Shown here: positions 48,218-58,235 of the stretch, piece after piece
How the letters are laid out: every line of letters begins with the position of its first letter
Position numbering within the stretch: position 1 is the stretch's first letter
Program-made: the position numbers and the translations under genes
Assembly (NCBI GenBank): GCA_902629495.1
Contig: CACORA010000005.1
Coordinates: 14,009 to 78,008, forward strand
Direction: 5' to 3'
Origin: Planctomycetaceae bacterium
GTDB lineage: Bacteria > Planctomycetota > Planctomycetia > Pirellulales > UBA1268
DNA: 64,000 bases
The notes under the pieces: model-generated
The model's database searches: none
What the model was told of the DNA's origin: nothing
Seen by the model: the letters and a program-made list of their open reading frames with translations, nothing else

Positions 48218-49477
48218 ATGAACAATTATTTCACACTGAATCGTCGACGTTTCCTACAAGGGACAGGGAGTGCGCTAGCACTGCCAGGCCTAGAAAGTTT
48301 TGGAAGCGAAGGCAAGGCCATCACATCTCAGCCCAAGCGTTTGGTTTGCGTCGGCAACCATCTGGGTTTTTATCCCGGTCATTTCTTTCCGGATATTGCC
48401 GGGAAGGACTATGTGCCCACGTCGACACTCAAGCCACTTGAGATGCATCGGGATGATATAACAGTATTTTCACACCTCGATCACGGACTGAATGGCGGAC
48501 ATAAAGCGGTACAAGGTTTTCTGACCAGTATCAAAAAAGAAGAAGCTTCCGGTTTCCCAGAAAAAAATATTTCACTTGATCAACTCGCAGCAGAACATGT
48601 CGGTAGTGAAACACGTTTTTCTTCTATCAATACCGGGATTGAAAAAGGCACTGATATGTGTTGGACGCGAGCCGGTGTCCATGTGCCACCAATCAACAAC
48701 CCTTCGACATTGTTTCGAGGGCTCTTTGTCGATTTGCCCAAAGGCTCTATCGAGAGTGAGCATGTGAGGCTGTCACACCGTGGCAGCGTGCTCGATGCAT
48801 TAAGTGATTCAGCTCATGCCCTAGATCGAACCCTGAGTGCAGCAGATCACCATAAGTTAGAACAATACCTGACATCAGTTCGTGACGTTGAACGACGTTT
48901 GCAGATGTCAAAAGCTTGGCTTGATCGACCGAAGCCAGCATCACCAATTGATGAAGTTCTTGACGAGGAGCGACAACATATTGATGAGTTAGCCCTTCTC
49001 TATGATTTGATGGCGTTAGCTCTCCAGACAGATTCGACACGTGTTACAACGCTAGAGACCGGATTAGGCTTCCGCACATCAGAGTTGAATCTTGGTAGTT
49101 ATCACGGCCTATCTCATCACGGCAAGTCAGAGGATCGGATTGGTCAACTTCAAATCATCGATGCCTTTCTTGTAACCAAACTCAGTGACTTTATATCTCA
49201 ATTGAAAGAGGCACAGATTTTTGACAGCACACTGATTGTATTCGGCAGTGGTATGAGTGATGGTTCGGTTCACAGTAATCGAAATCTTCCAGTACTCCTT
49301 GCTGGTGGTGGATGTGAACACCAAGGGCATATTGTCTGTCCCAGTGCCCAACATGAACGGATACCTCTTTCAAATCTATGGCTCTCAGTGTTGCATTGGT
49401 TTGGGGTTGATGCTGATCACTTTGGACGAAGTACGGGAACATTTTCTCCTATGCGTTTGGGTGAGGGGCGATCGTGA
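48218..49477 (+). CDS. DUF1552 protein, Tat-exported
   Basis: The 419-residue protein begins with a twin-arginine signal NRRRFLQGTGSALALPGLE (about residues 8-26). The rest matches DUF1552: KRLVCVGNHLGFYPGHFFP, FSHLDHGLNGGHKAVQGFL, TSTLKPLEMHRDDITVF and SYHGLSHHGKSEDRI. DUF1552 proteins are the usual partners of DUF1592-type cytochromes, just as DUF1501 proteins partner PSD1. Its stop overlaps the GTG start of the next gene by four bases (GTGA), implying translational coupling. Function is not established. Confidence 0.92.
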   Translation: MNNYFTLNRRRFLQGTGSALALPGLESFGSEGKAITSQPKRLVCVGNHLGFYPGHFFPDIAGKDYVPTSTLKPLEMHRDDITVFSHLDHGLNGGHKAVQGFLTSIKKEEASGFPEKNISLDQLAAEHVGSETRFSSINTGIEKGTDMCWTRAGVHVPPINNPSTLFRGLFVDLPKGSIESEHVRLSHRGSVLDALSDSAHALDRTLSAADHHKLEQYLTSVRDVERRLQMSKAWLDRPKPASPIDEVLDEERQHIDELALLYDLMALALQTDSTRVTTLETGLGFRTSELNLGSYHGLSHHGKSEDRIGQLQIIDAFLVTKLSDFISQLKEAQIFDSTLIVFGSGMSDGSVHSNRNLPVLLAGGGCEHQGHIVCPSAQHERIPLSNLWLSVLHWFGVDADHFGRSTGTFSPMRLGEGRS

Positions 49478-51936
49478 AGAACGTGGTCGCTCTTCTATGG
49501 GTGGGATCTGTCTTGCTGTCGCAATCTGCCAAGGCAGAGAGCCACATCCAGTCATTTATTGGAAAGTACTGTATTGAATGTCACGGCAGTACTAAACAAA
49601 AATCTGATCGTCGTTTTGATACCCTTCCTGAACAAATTGAGTCATTTGACAGTCTTGAGCGGTATCAGGAAATCATTGATCAATTAAATCTTGAGAGCAT
49701 GCCGCCAGAAAACGCACCCCAGCCGCTGGAGGGGGAACGTTTGGAAGCTATTAATCAACTTACTGAAAAACTGAGTCGTGCTCACCACCAGCTTGAGGAT
49801 TCCGGTGGACATAGTGTGCTTCGTCGCATCAATGCATGGGAATATCGACACACAATTGGCGACCTGCTGGGAATCAATGTCCATGTTTGGAATCCATCAG
49901 CAGACTTTCCAGAAGATATAGACGTCAGTGGTTTTGATAACAACGGATCAGATTTGGTGACGTCAGGGTTATTGATGGATCATTACTTCACTGCTGCTGA
50001 GGAAGCGATTCGGCGATCTACGCACTTTGAAAAACAGCCAGAATCAAAAACATATTCACAAACATCACCGTTCTATTTTCAAGATAAAAGCCTGAATGAT
50101 CTCCCAAAACTGTTTCAAACGGACCGCTTTCGTTTTGTGCCATCAACGCCATACACAGATCTCTATGGCAGGCATTATCGAGGAGGTCATATTGGATTTC
50201 TTCCACTGGTTCGTGCAGGTGGTGTACCTGCCAGTGGGCACTATACCATTCGAGTGAAAGCCGCAGCTGTCGGTCGGTTGCATGACTATGAAGCAGCCCT
50301 TGATGATTTCCGAAATGGTGATCCCATTGTGATGGAAGTGGCAGCTGTTGATCGACGAGGAAGTGTTGAGAGTAGCGGCAACGTTTCAGATATGACTCCG
50401 CTTGCATGTATTGAACTGACCAATGAGCAACCGCGTTGGTTTGAATGGACAGTCTTTATTGAAGCTGGGTATGAGCCAGAGATTCGTTTTCGGAATGGCC
50501 CTATGGCAGCAAAGCGGTTAGTCAGGATGCTCAGAACGAAAGCGTCTCACAGAAAAGAATTAAAGCCATTTATCGAGATAGAGAATGCACTGGAGCGGTC
50601 GCATTCATTGCTTCAGGCATACGAAGGACCCCGGCTCAGGGTGTGGGAAATCAATCTGGAAGGTCCACACATGAAGACATGGCCGCCCGATGGTCATCGT
50701 GTGGTGTATGGGTACTTGAGTCGAAATGATTTAAATGCAGAGACAATTAAATCCCGACTCAAGGTATTTGCACAGAAAGCCTTTCGGCGTGATCCGCTTG
50801 AGGGTGAACTGGAACCAATTCAATATCTTGTCACACAAAAGCAGCGAGAAGGAATGGGTGCCTTCGATGCCTTGCAACTTGGCTGTGAGGCTATTCTTTG
50901 TTCACCAGGATTTTTATTTATCAATCTTGGCAAAGGTGCACTGGATGATACGGCCTTGGCTTCAAGACTCTCCTATTTTCTCTGGTCATCTATGCCTGAT
51001 GACGAACTTCTTGAGCTAGCAAAAAAAGGAACCCTCAAGTCAAATCTCCGATCGCAAGTGTCACGCATGCTCGCAGATAAAAAGTCAGATCGATTTATTA
51101 ATCATTTTGTGAGCCAGTGGTTAGATCTCAAAAATATTGGTGAGATGCCACCATCTGAAGAATTTCTAGAGTATTACCGTGATAATTTAGAAGTGGCAAT
51201 GCGTGGTGAAACCGAAACCTTTTTCAGACATGTAGTTGATAATAATCTGCCTCCTAGAGAATTTCTTGAAGCAAACTACACGTTTCTCAATCGTGAACTT
51301 GGCATGCACTATGGGATTGAAGGGATTCAAGGTAATGAGCTGAGGCGTGTTGCTCTTCCAGATGATCGTCGAGGAGGATTGCTCGGCCAAGGAGCCTTTT
51401 TGACTGCCTCTGCCAATGGAGTGGATACATCACCAGTTGTTCGAGGCGTGTATGTACTGGAAAAAATTCTTGGTTATACACCACCACCTCCACCACCAGA
51501 CGTTCCGGTTATTGAGCCAGATATTCGTGGTGCGACTAGCATTCGGGACCAGCTTCTGAAGCATAGAGCAGTTGCAACGTGCGCCGAGTGTCATCGCAAG
51601 ATCGATCCACTTGGTTTTGCTCTCGAGCAGTATGATGCCATTGGAGGCTGGAGGGAGGCCTACGAAAAAGATGTCCCTATCGATCCAGCGGGACAACTAC
51701 CAAATGGGCAAAAGTTTGAAAGCATTCATGAATTCAAAAAGTGTATAAGAAGGCAACAGCAACAGTTTGCCCGCTGCCTAACAGAGAAACTTATGGCGTA
51801 TGCTTTAGGTCGTACTCTCGAAATACGTGATCGACCAGCAGTTGATACGATTCTTAAAAAGCTTGATCAGACGGATGGCGGCCTTCACGACCTCCTTCAA
51901 CTCATTGTTTCAAGTACACCGTTTCAGTCAAATTGA
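49474..51936 (+). CDS. DUF1587/1592/1588/1585 di-heme cytochrome
   Basis: The 820-residue exported protein starts at GTG inside the stop of the DUF1552 gene. A signal peptide (1-22) is followed by a planctomycete cytochrome domain with C33-I-E-C36-H37. The usual domain series follows: DUF1587 (RINAWEYRHTIGDLLG, about 115), DUF1595, DUF1592 (ASRLSYFLWSSMPDDELL, about 495), DUF1588 (YTPPPPPPDVP and C703-A-E-C706-H707 within HRKIDPLGFALEQYDAIG) and DUF1585 at the end. The whole is probably a membrane-associated electron-transfer protein. Length and order fit the family. Confidence 0.94.
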   Translation: MKNVVALLWVGSVLLSQSAKAESHIQSFIGKYCIECHGSTKQKSDRRFDTLPEQIESFDSLERYQEIIDQLNLESMPPENAPQPLEGERLEAINQLTEKLSRAHHQLEDSGGHSVLRRINAWEYRHTIGDLLGINVHVWNPSADFPEDIDVSGFDNNGSDLVTSGLLMDHYFTAAEEAIRRSTHFEKQPESKTYSQTSPFYFQDKSLNDLPKLFQTDRFRFVPSTPYTDLYGRHYRGGHIGFLPLVRAGGVPASGHYTIRVKAAAVGRLHDYEAALDDFRNGDPIVMEVAAVDRRGSVESSGNVSDMTPLACIELTNEQPRWFEWTVFIEAGYEPEIRFRNGPMAAKRLVRMLRTKASHRKELKPFIEIENALERSHSLLQAYEGPRLRVWEINLEGPHMKTWPPDGHRVVYGYLSRNDLNAETIKSRLKVFAQKAFRRDPLEGELEPIQYLVTQKQREGMGAFDALQLGCEAILCSPGFLFINLGKGALDDTALASRLSYFLWSSMPDDELLELAKKGTLKSNLRSQVSRMLADKKSDRFINHFVSQWLDLKNIGEMPPSEEFLEYYRDNLEVAMRGETETFFRHVVDNNLPPREFLEANYTFLNRELGMHYGIEGIQGNELRRVALPDDRRGGLLGQGAFLTASANGVDTSPVVRGVYVLEKILGYTPPPPPPDVPVIEPDIRGATSIRDQLLKHRAVATCAECHRKIDPLGFALEQYDAIGGWREAYEKDVPIDPAGQLPNGQKFESIHEFKKCIRRQQQQFARCLTEKLMAYALGRTLEIRDRPAVDTILKKLDQTDGGLHDLLQLIVSSTPFQSN

Positions 51937-51988
51937 TGTCTATTATTGGTGACTGACTGTTCTGACTCAAAACCTGAGGATGTGATAT

Positions 51989-53404
51989 ATGACGCATCAT
52001 ATACGAGTTGTTCTATTTTTGTATTTCAGTGTTATTACATACAGCATGGCCAATGGTTCTCCCCAGAACATCCTGCTCATATGTGTTGATGATCTGCGGC
52101 CTGAACTCAACTGTTTTGGTGTGGAGTATGTACGGTCCCCGCATATTGATGCACTTGCTGAACGCGGGAGGATCTTTCACAGGCATTATGTCCAGGCTCC
52201 TACATGCGGTGCATCGCGTTACACCTTACTGACCGGGAGATATGGTGGTGGAGGGAATAACGCACTTTTTCATCGGGCGACGCAACTTCAAAACCATGCA
52301 GAGGGGATACCTGCATCCATGCCTGCTTGGTTTCGACAGCATGGCTATACAACAGTATCCGTTGGCAAAGTATCACATCATCCTGGCGGTCTTGGAGGTG
52401 CTGATTGGAACAATATCAATGAACCAGAAATGCCAGACTCGTGGGACCGCCATATCTTGCCTGTTGGTCGTTGGCAACATCCAAGGGGTTGGATGCATGG
52501 TCTGGCCAATGGTGAGATACGACATAACGCGAAAGACATGGATGTCTTTCAATCAAAGGACGGTCCAGATGCGATGTATCCGGACGGCATATCGGTAGAT
52601 GAAGGCGTGCGTCAACTCAAAATGTTGTTAGGTGAAGGACAGCCATTTTTCCTTGCCGTTGGTATCCTGCGACCACATCTTCCATTTGGAGCACCAGCCA
52701 AATATTTCAAGCCATATGTTGATGTCACACTTCCGCAGATAAGCCATCCTCAAAAACCGGAATGGAAAACGACGTGGCATGGCTCCGGAGAGTTTATGAA
52801 ATATAACCGCTGGAATCGGAATCCGATCACGGATCCAAGCTTTGCTGAGGAAGTCAGAAAACATTATGCGGCATGTGTGAGCTACGCAGATGCTTCTGTT
52901 GGTCGTCTGATGAACACACTCCATGCAAGCAATGCTTTCGAAAATACTATTATTATTCTTTGGGGCGATCATGGCTGGCATTTGGGTGAGCATGCTGTGT
53001 GGGGAAAGCACACACTCTTCGAAGAATCGCTTCGTTCACCACTCATTATCTCGTATCAAGGAATGGATAAGTCAGGCATGGGTACTGATGCCGTGGTTGA
53101 GACACTCGATATTTTTCCTACGCTCTGCGAACTCACTAAAACACCCGTGCCAGAATACATTCACGGGAGATCACTTCGACCACTCTTGGAGTCTCCGAGT
53201 GGAACGGGTCATGCGGCAATCTCCTATTCAAAAAATAGAAAAACTATTAGGACCGATCGCTATCGGCTTATCGATCATGGAAATGGATACCATGAACTCT
53301 ACGATCACTCATCCAAAGGTGAGGTTGAAAATATAGCGGAGAATCATGCGGATATTGTTGAATCACTCGCGGAACAATTGAGACATCGACTTGCCAAGCC
53401 GTAG
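51989..53404 (+). CDS. Iduronate-2-sulfatase-like sulfatase, exported
   Basis: The 471-residue protein has a signal peptide (about 1-22), [13 protein letters not shown] with metal aspartates 34-35, formylglycine motif C73-G-A-S-R77 and [18 protein letters not shown]. It lies 52 bases after the DUF1592 gene and is likely co-transcribed with the DUF1552/DUF1592 pair. A C-terminal [21 protein letters not shown] region is typical of this branch. The substrate is unknown. Confidence 0.92.
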   Translation: MTHHIRVVLFLYFSVITYSMANGSPQNILLICVDDLRPELNCFGVEYVRSPHIDALAERGRIFHRHYVQAPTCGASRYTLLTGRYGGGGNNALFHRATQLQNHAEGIPASMPAWFRQHGYTTVSVGKVSHHPGGLGGADWNNINEPEMPDSWDRHILPVGRWQHPRGWMHGLANGEIRHNAKDMDVFQSKDGPDAMYPDGISVDEGVRQLKMLLGEGQPFFLAVGILRPHLPFGAPAKYFKPYVDVTLPQISHPQKPEWKTTWHGSGEFMKYNRWNRNPITDPSFAEEVRKHYAACVSYADASVGRLMNTLHASNAFENTIIILWGDHGWHLGEHAVWGKHTLFEESLRSPLIISYQGMDKSGMGTDAVVETLDIFPTLCELTKTPVPEYIHGRSLRPLLESPSGTGHAAISYSKNRKTIRTDRYRLIDHGNGYHELYDHSSKGEVENIAENHADIVESLAEQLRHRLAKP

Positions 53405-53499
53405 CCAGATGTACTGCATTGGCTCTATGTTCCGTATGTCAGTTGGTGAAGCATCACACCGGATCCTCAGAAGCAGTATTCTCGAGGGAGTCTGATTTA

Positions 53500-53521
53500 T
53501 TTTCGTAATAAAAAACGAAAA
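53500..53521. repeat. AT-rich inverted repeat between sulfatase and phoH genes
   Basis: TTTTCGT and ACGAAAA form a perfect 7-bp stem around an A-rich 8-base loop, 96 bases past the sulfatase stop. It has short A/T runs on both sides and may act as a weak terminator of the sulfatase transcript. Confidence 0.35.
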
Positions 53522-53601
53522 ATTGTGATGGTTCACGGGAAAAATGGCATCCGCTCCCAAACCAGACGCCTGTAGGATTTCCAAGAGTGGCTTGAGAAAG
53601 T

Positions 53602-53615
53602 TGCCAACATTGGCA
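53602..53615. promoter_or_regulatory. Perfect palindrome upstream of phoH-like gene
   Basis: TGCCAA-CA-TTGGCA is a perfect 6-2-6 inverted repeat ending 26 bases before the ATG at 53642. The position suits an operator or a leader hairpin. No regulator can be named. Confidence 0.35.
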
Positions 53616-53641
53616 TTCATGAAAGAAGTTCTGGAGTCTCT

Positions 53642-54970
53642 ATGACGGATGACACAAAGCTTTTCGTTCTCGACACGAATGTAATCCTGCATGATTCTGA
53701 CTGCCTAAAAAATTTTGAAGAGCATGATATTGCAATTCCTATTACGGTGCTTGAGGAACTGGATCAGTTCAAGCGTGGTAATGAAAACATTCACTTTCAA
53801 GCCCGTGAGTTTCTTCGTCAACTTGATGCGTTGACAGGTGATGTTCTTTCTGATGAGGGCAGCCCACTCGGTGGAACGTTAGGCAATGTACGAGTTGTTC
53901 TCGGTGCTGAGTGTGATAACCGGCTTCGTGCGGCGTTTCTCCAAGACACGCCGGATCATCGTATTCTGTCAACGACGCTTACCCTTCATAAGCAATTGGG
54001 GCCACGACAAATAGTTCTTGTCACAAAAGACACCAATTTACGAATGAAGGCAAAATCACTAGGTCTTCGTTCCGAGGACTATGAGTCAGATAAGGTCGAA
54101 AGTTTTGATACCTTGTACAAAGGAAAGCGCACCGTCGAAGGAATGTCATCGTCGATGATCGACCGTCTTTTCTCGGAGTCGAGTGGGGTTCCAGCAAGTG
54201 ATTTACCCGATGTGCAATCACCGCGTGCAAATGAAAACTTTGTGCTTCGAAATGGCAGTAAGTCAGCGTTGGCAACATACCGGCCACAGGACAGAGCATT
54301 TGTTCGAATAGAAAAGCAGGTTGCATATAACATTGCACCGCGGAATGCAGAACAATCATTTGCGCTCAAGGCATTATTGAATGAAGATATTCGGCTTGTC
54401 ACATTGGCGGGAAAGGCAGGTACGGGAAAAACACTTCTTGCTTTGGCAGCAGCGTTAGAGTGCAGACAGCAGTATCGGCAGATTTTGCTTGCACGACCCG
54501 TTGTTCCGCTATCGAACCGTGACCTTGGATTCTTACCTGGAGATATTTCAGAAAAACTCGATCCCTATATGCAGCCTCTATACGATAATCTCACGGTGAT
54601 CCGACACCAATGTGGCGAGAACACACAGGCGGCTCAACGCATTAATGATATGCGTGAATCAGAAAAACTGCTTGTTTCTCCCCTGGCATATATACGTGGG
54701 CGAAGTCTCCAACGTATTTTCTTCATTGTTGACGAGGCACAAAATCTCACGCCACACGAAGTCAAGACAATCATTACACGCGCTGGTGAAGGTACAAAAG
54801 TTGTTCTCACGGGTGATATCGCTCAGATTGACCAACCCTACCTTGATGGGCTTTCCAACGGAATGAGTTATCTTATCAATAGAATGATGGGTCAATCACT
54901 CTACGCGCATGTCACCCTTGAAAAGGGTGAGCGATCTGCACTTGCGGATCTTGCAAGCGAACTACTGTAG
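53642..54970 (+). CDS. PIN-PhoH family ATPase/RNase (YlaK-like)
   Basis: The 442-residue cytosolic protein joins an N-terminal PIN ribonuclease domain (about 1-140; [12 protein letters not shown] with the first acidic residue, [34 protein letters not shown]) to a PhoH ATPase (about 225-442). Walker A is GKAGTGKT at residues 257-264 and Walker B lies in [13 protein letters not shown]; the [14 protein letters not shown] sensor is present. PhoH2-type proteins are RNA helicase-ribonucleases in RNA turnover. It seems separate from the sulfatase genes upstream (237-base gap). Confidence 0.94.
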   Translation: MTDDTKLFVLDTNVILHDSDCLKNFEEHDIAIPITVLEELDQFKRGNENIHFQAREFLRQLDALTGDVLSDEGSPLGGTLGNVRVVLGAECDNRLRAAFLQDTPDHRILSTTLTLHKQLGPRQIVLVTKDTNLRMKAKSLGLRSEDYESDKVESFDTLYKGKRTVEGMSSSMIDRLFSESSGVPASDLPDVQSPRANENFVLRNGSKSALATYRPQDRAFVRIEKQVAYNIAPRNAEQSFALKALLNEDIRLVTLAGKAGTGKTLLALAAALECRQQYRQILLARPVVPLSNRDLGFLPGDISEKLDPYMQPLYDNLTVIRHQCGENTQAAQRINDMRESEKLLVSPLAYIRGRSLQRIFFIVDEAQNLTPHEVKTIITRAGEGTKVVLTGDIAQIDQPYLDGLSNGMSYLINRMMGQSLYAHVTLEKGERSALADLASELL

Positions 54971-55010
54971 TTCTTTAGAAAAGCAAACGACAGACAGTAA
55001 CAAAAATACA

Positions 55011-55535
55011 TTATCCTGCTTCGAGGATAGCTGCGATTTTCGGACGAGTGTTTTCGATTCTCTTCAGATCAAGTGTGAGGCCAAATGGCCCGAGAACGCT
55101 CTGGAAAAATTCATATGCAGGCTTCACCTCACTGAATGGAGCAGACGCTGTGTCAAACGGTGTTGCTCCGTCACTATTTTCAACATCTTTCTTGGCACCT
55201 TTTTGGATCAGGAGTTTGAGGATTTGTGTCCGGCAGAAAAATGCAGCCGCCACCAATGCTGTCGAACCTTGCTTATCTTGAGCCTCAATATCTGCGCCAG
55301 CATCGATAAGGAGTGAGGCTGTTTCATCTTGGCCAAAGACAATCGCAGCAATAAGAGGTGTTGCTCCGGAAGACGGATTTTTGGTGTTGAGGTCTGCACC
55401 ATCGGAGATGCACTGCTCGACGATATCCACTTTCCCAGCTGCGGCAGCTTCTTCAAGTGAACTATCACCCTTTACCTGACATCCAAGAACTGTTGTAAGT
55501 GTGATGATGAGTGTAGACAAAACGCTACGCAACAT
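55011..55535 (-). CDS. Ankyrin-repeat lipoprotein
   Basis: I start at MLRSVLSTL after AAGGA. The 174-residue product has a lipoprotein signal: a hydrophobic stretch ending LTTVLGC, where Cys19 would be lipidated. Four ankyrin units follow: SLEEAAAAGKVDIVEQCISDGADLN, then TPLIAAIVFGQDETASLLIDAGADIE, then TALVAAAFFCRTQILKLLIQKGA and a partial last one. Ankyrin proteins mediate binding; partner unknown. It is the last gene of the sialidase operon, 53 bases downstream of the sialidase stop, and converges with the phoH-like gene. Confidence 0.85.
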   Translation of the reverse strand: MLRSVLSTLIITLTTVLGCQVKGDSSLEEAAAAGKVDIVEQCISDGADLNTKNPSSGATPLIAAIVFGQDETASLLIDAGADIEAQDKQGSTALVAAAFFCRTQILKLLIQKGAKKDVENSDGATPFDTASAPFSEVKPAYEFFQSVLGPFGLTLDLKRIENTRPKIAAILEAG

Positions 55536-55588
55536 AGGAAATATCCTTTCATCAGTTGGAAGGAAGCATCTTGATATCATGCCGAACG

Positions 55589-56740
55589 TTAGAGTCCAAA
55601 TTCTTCAAAACGAACAGTCTGAAAGATAAGGTCTGCCCGTGAAGATTCGTAAAGAATGCCAAGGGTTTGATCATCAACAATCACAAGAGAACTGTAAGCA
55701 CCACCATTTTCATCAAGCAGAATACGCTTGCTCCACGTTGTACCATCGTCCAAGCTCATCTGAATAGTCATCTTTTTTCGTTTGGATGTGTGGTGGGGAT
55801 TGGAAAAGAACAGAACACAACGGCCGTCATTAAGGGTGTGAGAAATCAAACTTGCCATGCAAACCGGTTCTGGCAGGCTTCCATGGTCAGAGTCATGGAC
55901 AATCCAGTGTTCACCAAGGTCATGCGTTACACTGACTGCTCGTCCATTTGTTTCTGTCTTATCTTTACGATTACGATTATCTCGAATATTCAGCATGAGA
56001 GAGCCATTAGAAAGTTCGGCGACGGCACATTCCGTTGTGTCTGACCGGGCAGGGTTTGAAACAGTCCATGATTTCCCATGATCCTTACTCCACGTCAGAT
56101 TAGAAAATGGCATGCCGGTTTCATCGCGTCCCTGGGTTGGCATGACGAGCGTGCCGTCACGAAGCGTAATACCGTTCCCTGGAGCTGGTGCAAATAGATA
56201 CCACTTGGGATTTTTTAGGCGACCTGTCCAGTTCTCAGGATGTGACCAGGTTTTTCCGTCATCTTGTGAGCGTACGATCATGAACTGAGACGATGTCGTT
56301 GGGTCAATTCCAGGCTCCGAACCTCTGTCTTTCCACTGATGTGTTCCTGGTTTTCCGTGTGTCCATACGGCGCTTACGAAAATCTCGCCAGTTGCTTTAT
56401 CTATCAGTATGTTTGGATCTGAACAGCCATTTTGATCCTGAGCAAGACCACCGTATTCGCCCATATCCATTATGGGGCGTGGTGCTTCCCAGGTCTGTCC
56501 ATGATCTGTTGAACGCGATAACCCGATATCCATATGTCCTTGAAGATCACGGCGACTTCGATAGCGCATGTCGTACACCGCCAACAAGGTGCCATCATTG
56601 CTTTTGGCAATGCCAGGAATTCGAAATGTATGACAACCACTGTCACCTTGATGATGAATGACCACATAGGGTCGATTTGCTTGAGCCTCAAGCGTGAGTG
56701 AAATACAGACAGATATTCCAATAAAGATAAGGTGTTTCAT
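55589..56740 (-). CDS. Exo-alpha-sialidase (GH33-like), exported
   Basis: The 383-residue protein has a signal peptide (about 1-20). Sialidase hallmarks are the FRIP motif (residues 39-42), whose Arg40 binds the sialate carboxylate, and four Asp boxes of the form S-x-D-x-G-x-T-W: at residues 77-84, then RSQDDGKTW, WSKDHGKSW and MSLDDGTTW. It would cleave terminal sialic acids from glycoconjugates outside the cell; activity on other sugars is possible. It sits downstream of PSD1 and DUF1501 on the same strand. Confidence 0.92.
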   Translation of the reverse strand: MKHLIFIGISVCISLTLEAQANRPYVVIHHQGDSGCHTFRIPGIAKSNDGTLLAVYDMRYRSRRDLQGHMDIGLSRSTDHGQTWEAPRPIMDMGEYGGLAQDQNGCSDPNILIDKATGEIFVSAVWTHGKPGTHQWKDRGSEPGIDPTTSSQFMIVRSQDDGKTWSHPENWTGRLKNPKWYLFAPAPGNGITLRDGTLVMPTQGRDETGMPFSNLTWSKDHGKSWTVSNPARSDTTECAVAELSNGSLMLNIRDNRNRKDKTETNGRAVSVTHDLGEHWIVHDSDHGSLPEPVCMASLISHTLNDGRCVLFFSNPHHTSKRKKMTIQMSLDDGTTWSKRILLDENGGAYSSLVIVDDQTLGILYESSRADLIFQTVRFEEFGL

Positions 56741-56839
56741 GGTGAAGAATCCTTAATGCAAAGTACCGTATGCATTGGCACGACCAGTCTTGGATGATAC
56801 GTCGACAAATACCTATGAGGCGATGATCAGCATCATACA

Positions 56840-58231
56840 CTAGGCAAGAAGGTCATGAATCACTTCTCCACCAAATTGTGATAATTGTTTGTGGCGACCT
56901 GCATGATAATACGTCAGTTTATTGTCATCTAATCCGAGGAGATGAAGAAGCGTCACATGTACGTCACGGATGTGGTGAACACATTCAATCGCTTCAGCAC
57001 CTAATTCATCTGTTGCGCCGATAGTGTGTCCAGCTTTTGTGCCACCTCCAGCGAACCATATAGTCATGGCCTTGGCATTATGATCACGTCCGTAGGACTG
57101 CCCTCCCCCACGCAGTCCATTATCTGGTGTTCGACCAAACTCACCACACCACACCACTAGCGTGTCTTTGAGCATGTCACGTTGTTTCAAATCACGTAAG
57201 AGTGCAGCAATTGGCTTATCAACACTTTGAATGAGTGACCCATGTGCCTGTTCAATGTAATCATGGCTATCCCAATTACCGGCATACGCTTGAACAAATC
57301 GTACTCCCTGTTCAATCAGTCGTCTTGCAAGAAGACACTTCCGGCCGAAGGCATCAGTACGAGGAGCACCAATACCATAGGAGTCCAACATCTGCTGAGA
57401 CTCTCCATGAATATTGATGACATCAGGCACTTCACTTTGCATCGCATAAGCCAGCTCATAGCTTTGCATTCTTGCGGACAGGTCATCACGATGTGCTCTG
57501 TTCGCAAGATGCTTTTGATTGAGTTCAAAAAGAAGATCTAAGTCGGCACGTTGACGTTGATCCGAAATGCCGGGTGGCGGGCTCAAATTGAGGATAGGAC
57601 TGCCTTCCGGCCGAAGCGGTGTTCCCTGAAAACGAGCTGGCAGGAATCCATTCGACCAGTTTCCAGGTCCACCCTGTGGATAGCTGGTGCGAGGTAGAAC
57701 AACAAATCCCGGAAGATTGTCATTTAAGGATCCAAGCCCATACGTTACCCAGGATCCGATAGCTGGATCACCACCAAACTGATTGCCAGTATTCAGTTGG
57801 TAACAGGCCGTAGGGTGATTCACAGATTCAACTTGTCCGCCGCGATAGAAGCATATGTCGTCCACCATGTCCTTGAGGTGAACCCATGGCTGGGCAATAT
57901 CTGCTCCACACGTTCCAGCACGGATAAATGGAAATGGACTTTTGACAAAGTAGCGTTTGCCAGAAGACATCGCACTTTCCATATCACCGTTGCGATTAAA
58001 GGCTTTCAGGTGCTGCTTTTGGAGTTCAGGTTTTGGATCAAACGTATCGATGTGGGAGGGCCCACCCTCCATCATTAGAAAAATGCATCGCTTTGCTCGA
58101 GCGTTGTGGTGTGGATGGTTTTCTTCAGCGTGAAGGAGTGATGTCAGTGCAACAGATCCAAGACCCGCTCCAAGTCCGAAGAGGACGTCACGACGATTGG
58201 GCTTCACGAGTGTAATGTTTTGATTTGTCAT
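56840..58231 (-). CDS. DUF1501 protein, Tat-exported
   Basis: From MTNQNITL the product is 463 residues. The twin-arginine signal PNRRDVLFGLGAGLGSVALTSLL (about residues 11-33, split by the RR pair) directs Tat export. DUF1501 landmarks are MMEGGPSHIDTFDPKPEL, NHPTACYQLNTGNQFGG, NWDSHDYIEQAHG, WCGEFGRTPDN and GRDHNAKAMT. Its start lies 4 bases beyond the PSD1 stop. It belongs to the alkaline-phosphatase-like superfamily, as do sulfatases. Function unproven. Confidence 0.93.
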   Translation of the reverse strand: MTNQNITLVKPNRRDVLFGLGAGLGSVALTSLLHAEENHPHHNARAKRCIFLMMEGGPSHIDTFDPKPELQKQHLKAFNRNGDMESAMSSGKRYFVKSPFPFIRAGTCGADIAQPWVHLKDMVDDICFYRGGQVESVNHPTACYQLNTGNQFGGDPAIGSWVTYGLGSLNDNLPGFVVLPRTSYPQGGPGNWSNGFLPARFQGTPLRPEGSPILNLSPPPGISDQRQRADLDLLFELNQKHLANRAHRDDLSARMQSYELAYAMQSEVPDVINIHGESQQMLDSYGIGAPRTDAFGRKCLLARRLIEQGVRFVQAYAGNWDSHDYIEQAHGSLIQSVDKPIAALLRDLKQRDMLKDTLVVWCGEFGRTPDNGLRGGGQSYGRDHNAKAMTIWFAGGGTKAGHTIGATDELGAEAIECVHHIRDVHVTLLHLLGLDDNKLTYYHAGRHKQLSQFGGEVIHDLLA

Positions 58232-58235
58232 GACA

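Noticed and set aside
51478..51510. Pro-rich CCA/CCT run in the DUF1592 gene, resembling a microsatellite
   Set aside because: It encodes the conserved poly-Pro linker of the DUF1588 region and is normal for the family.
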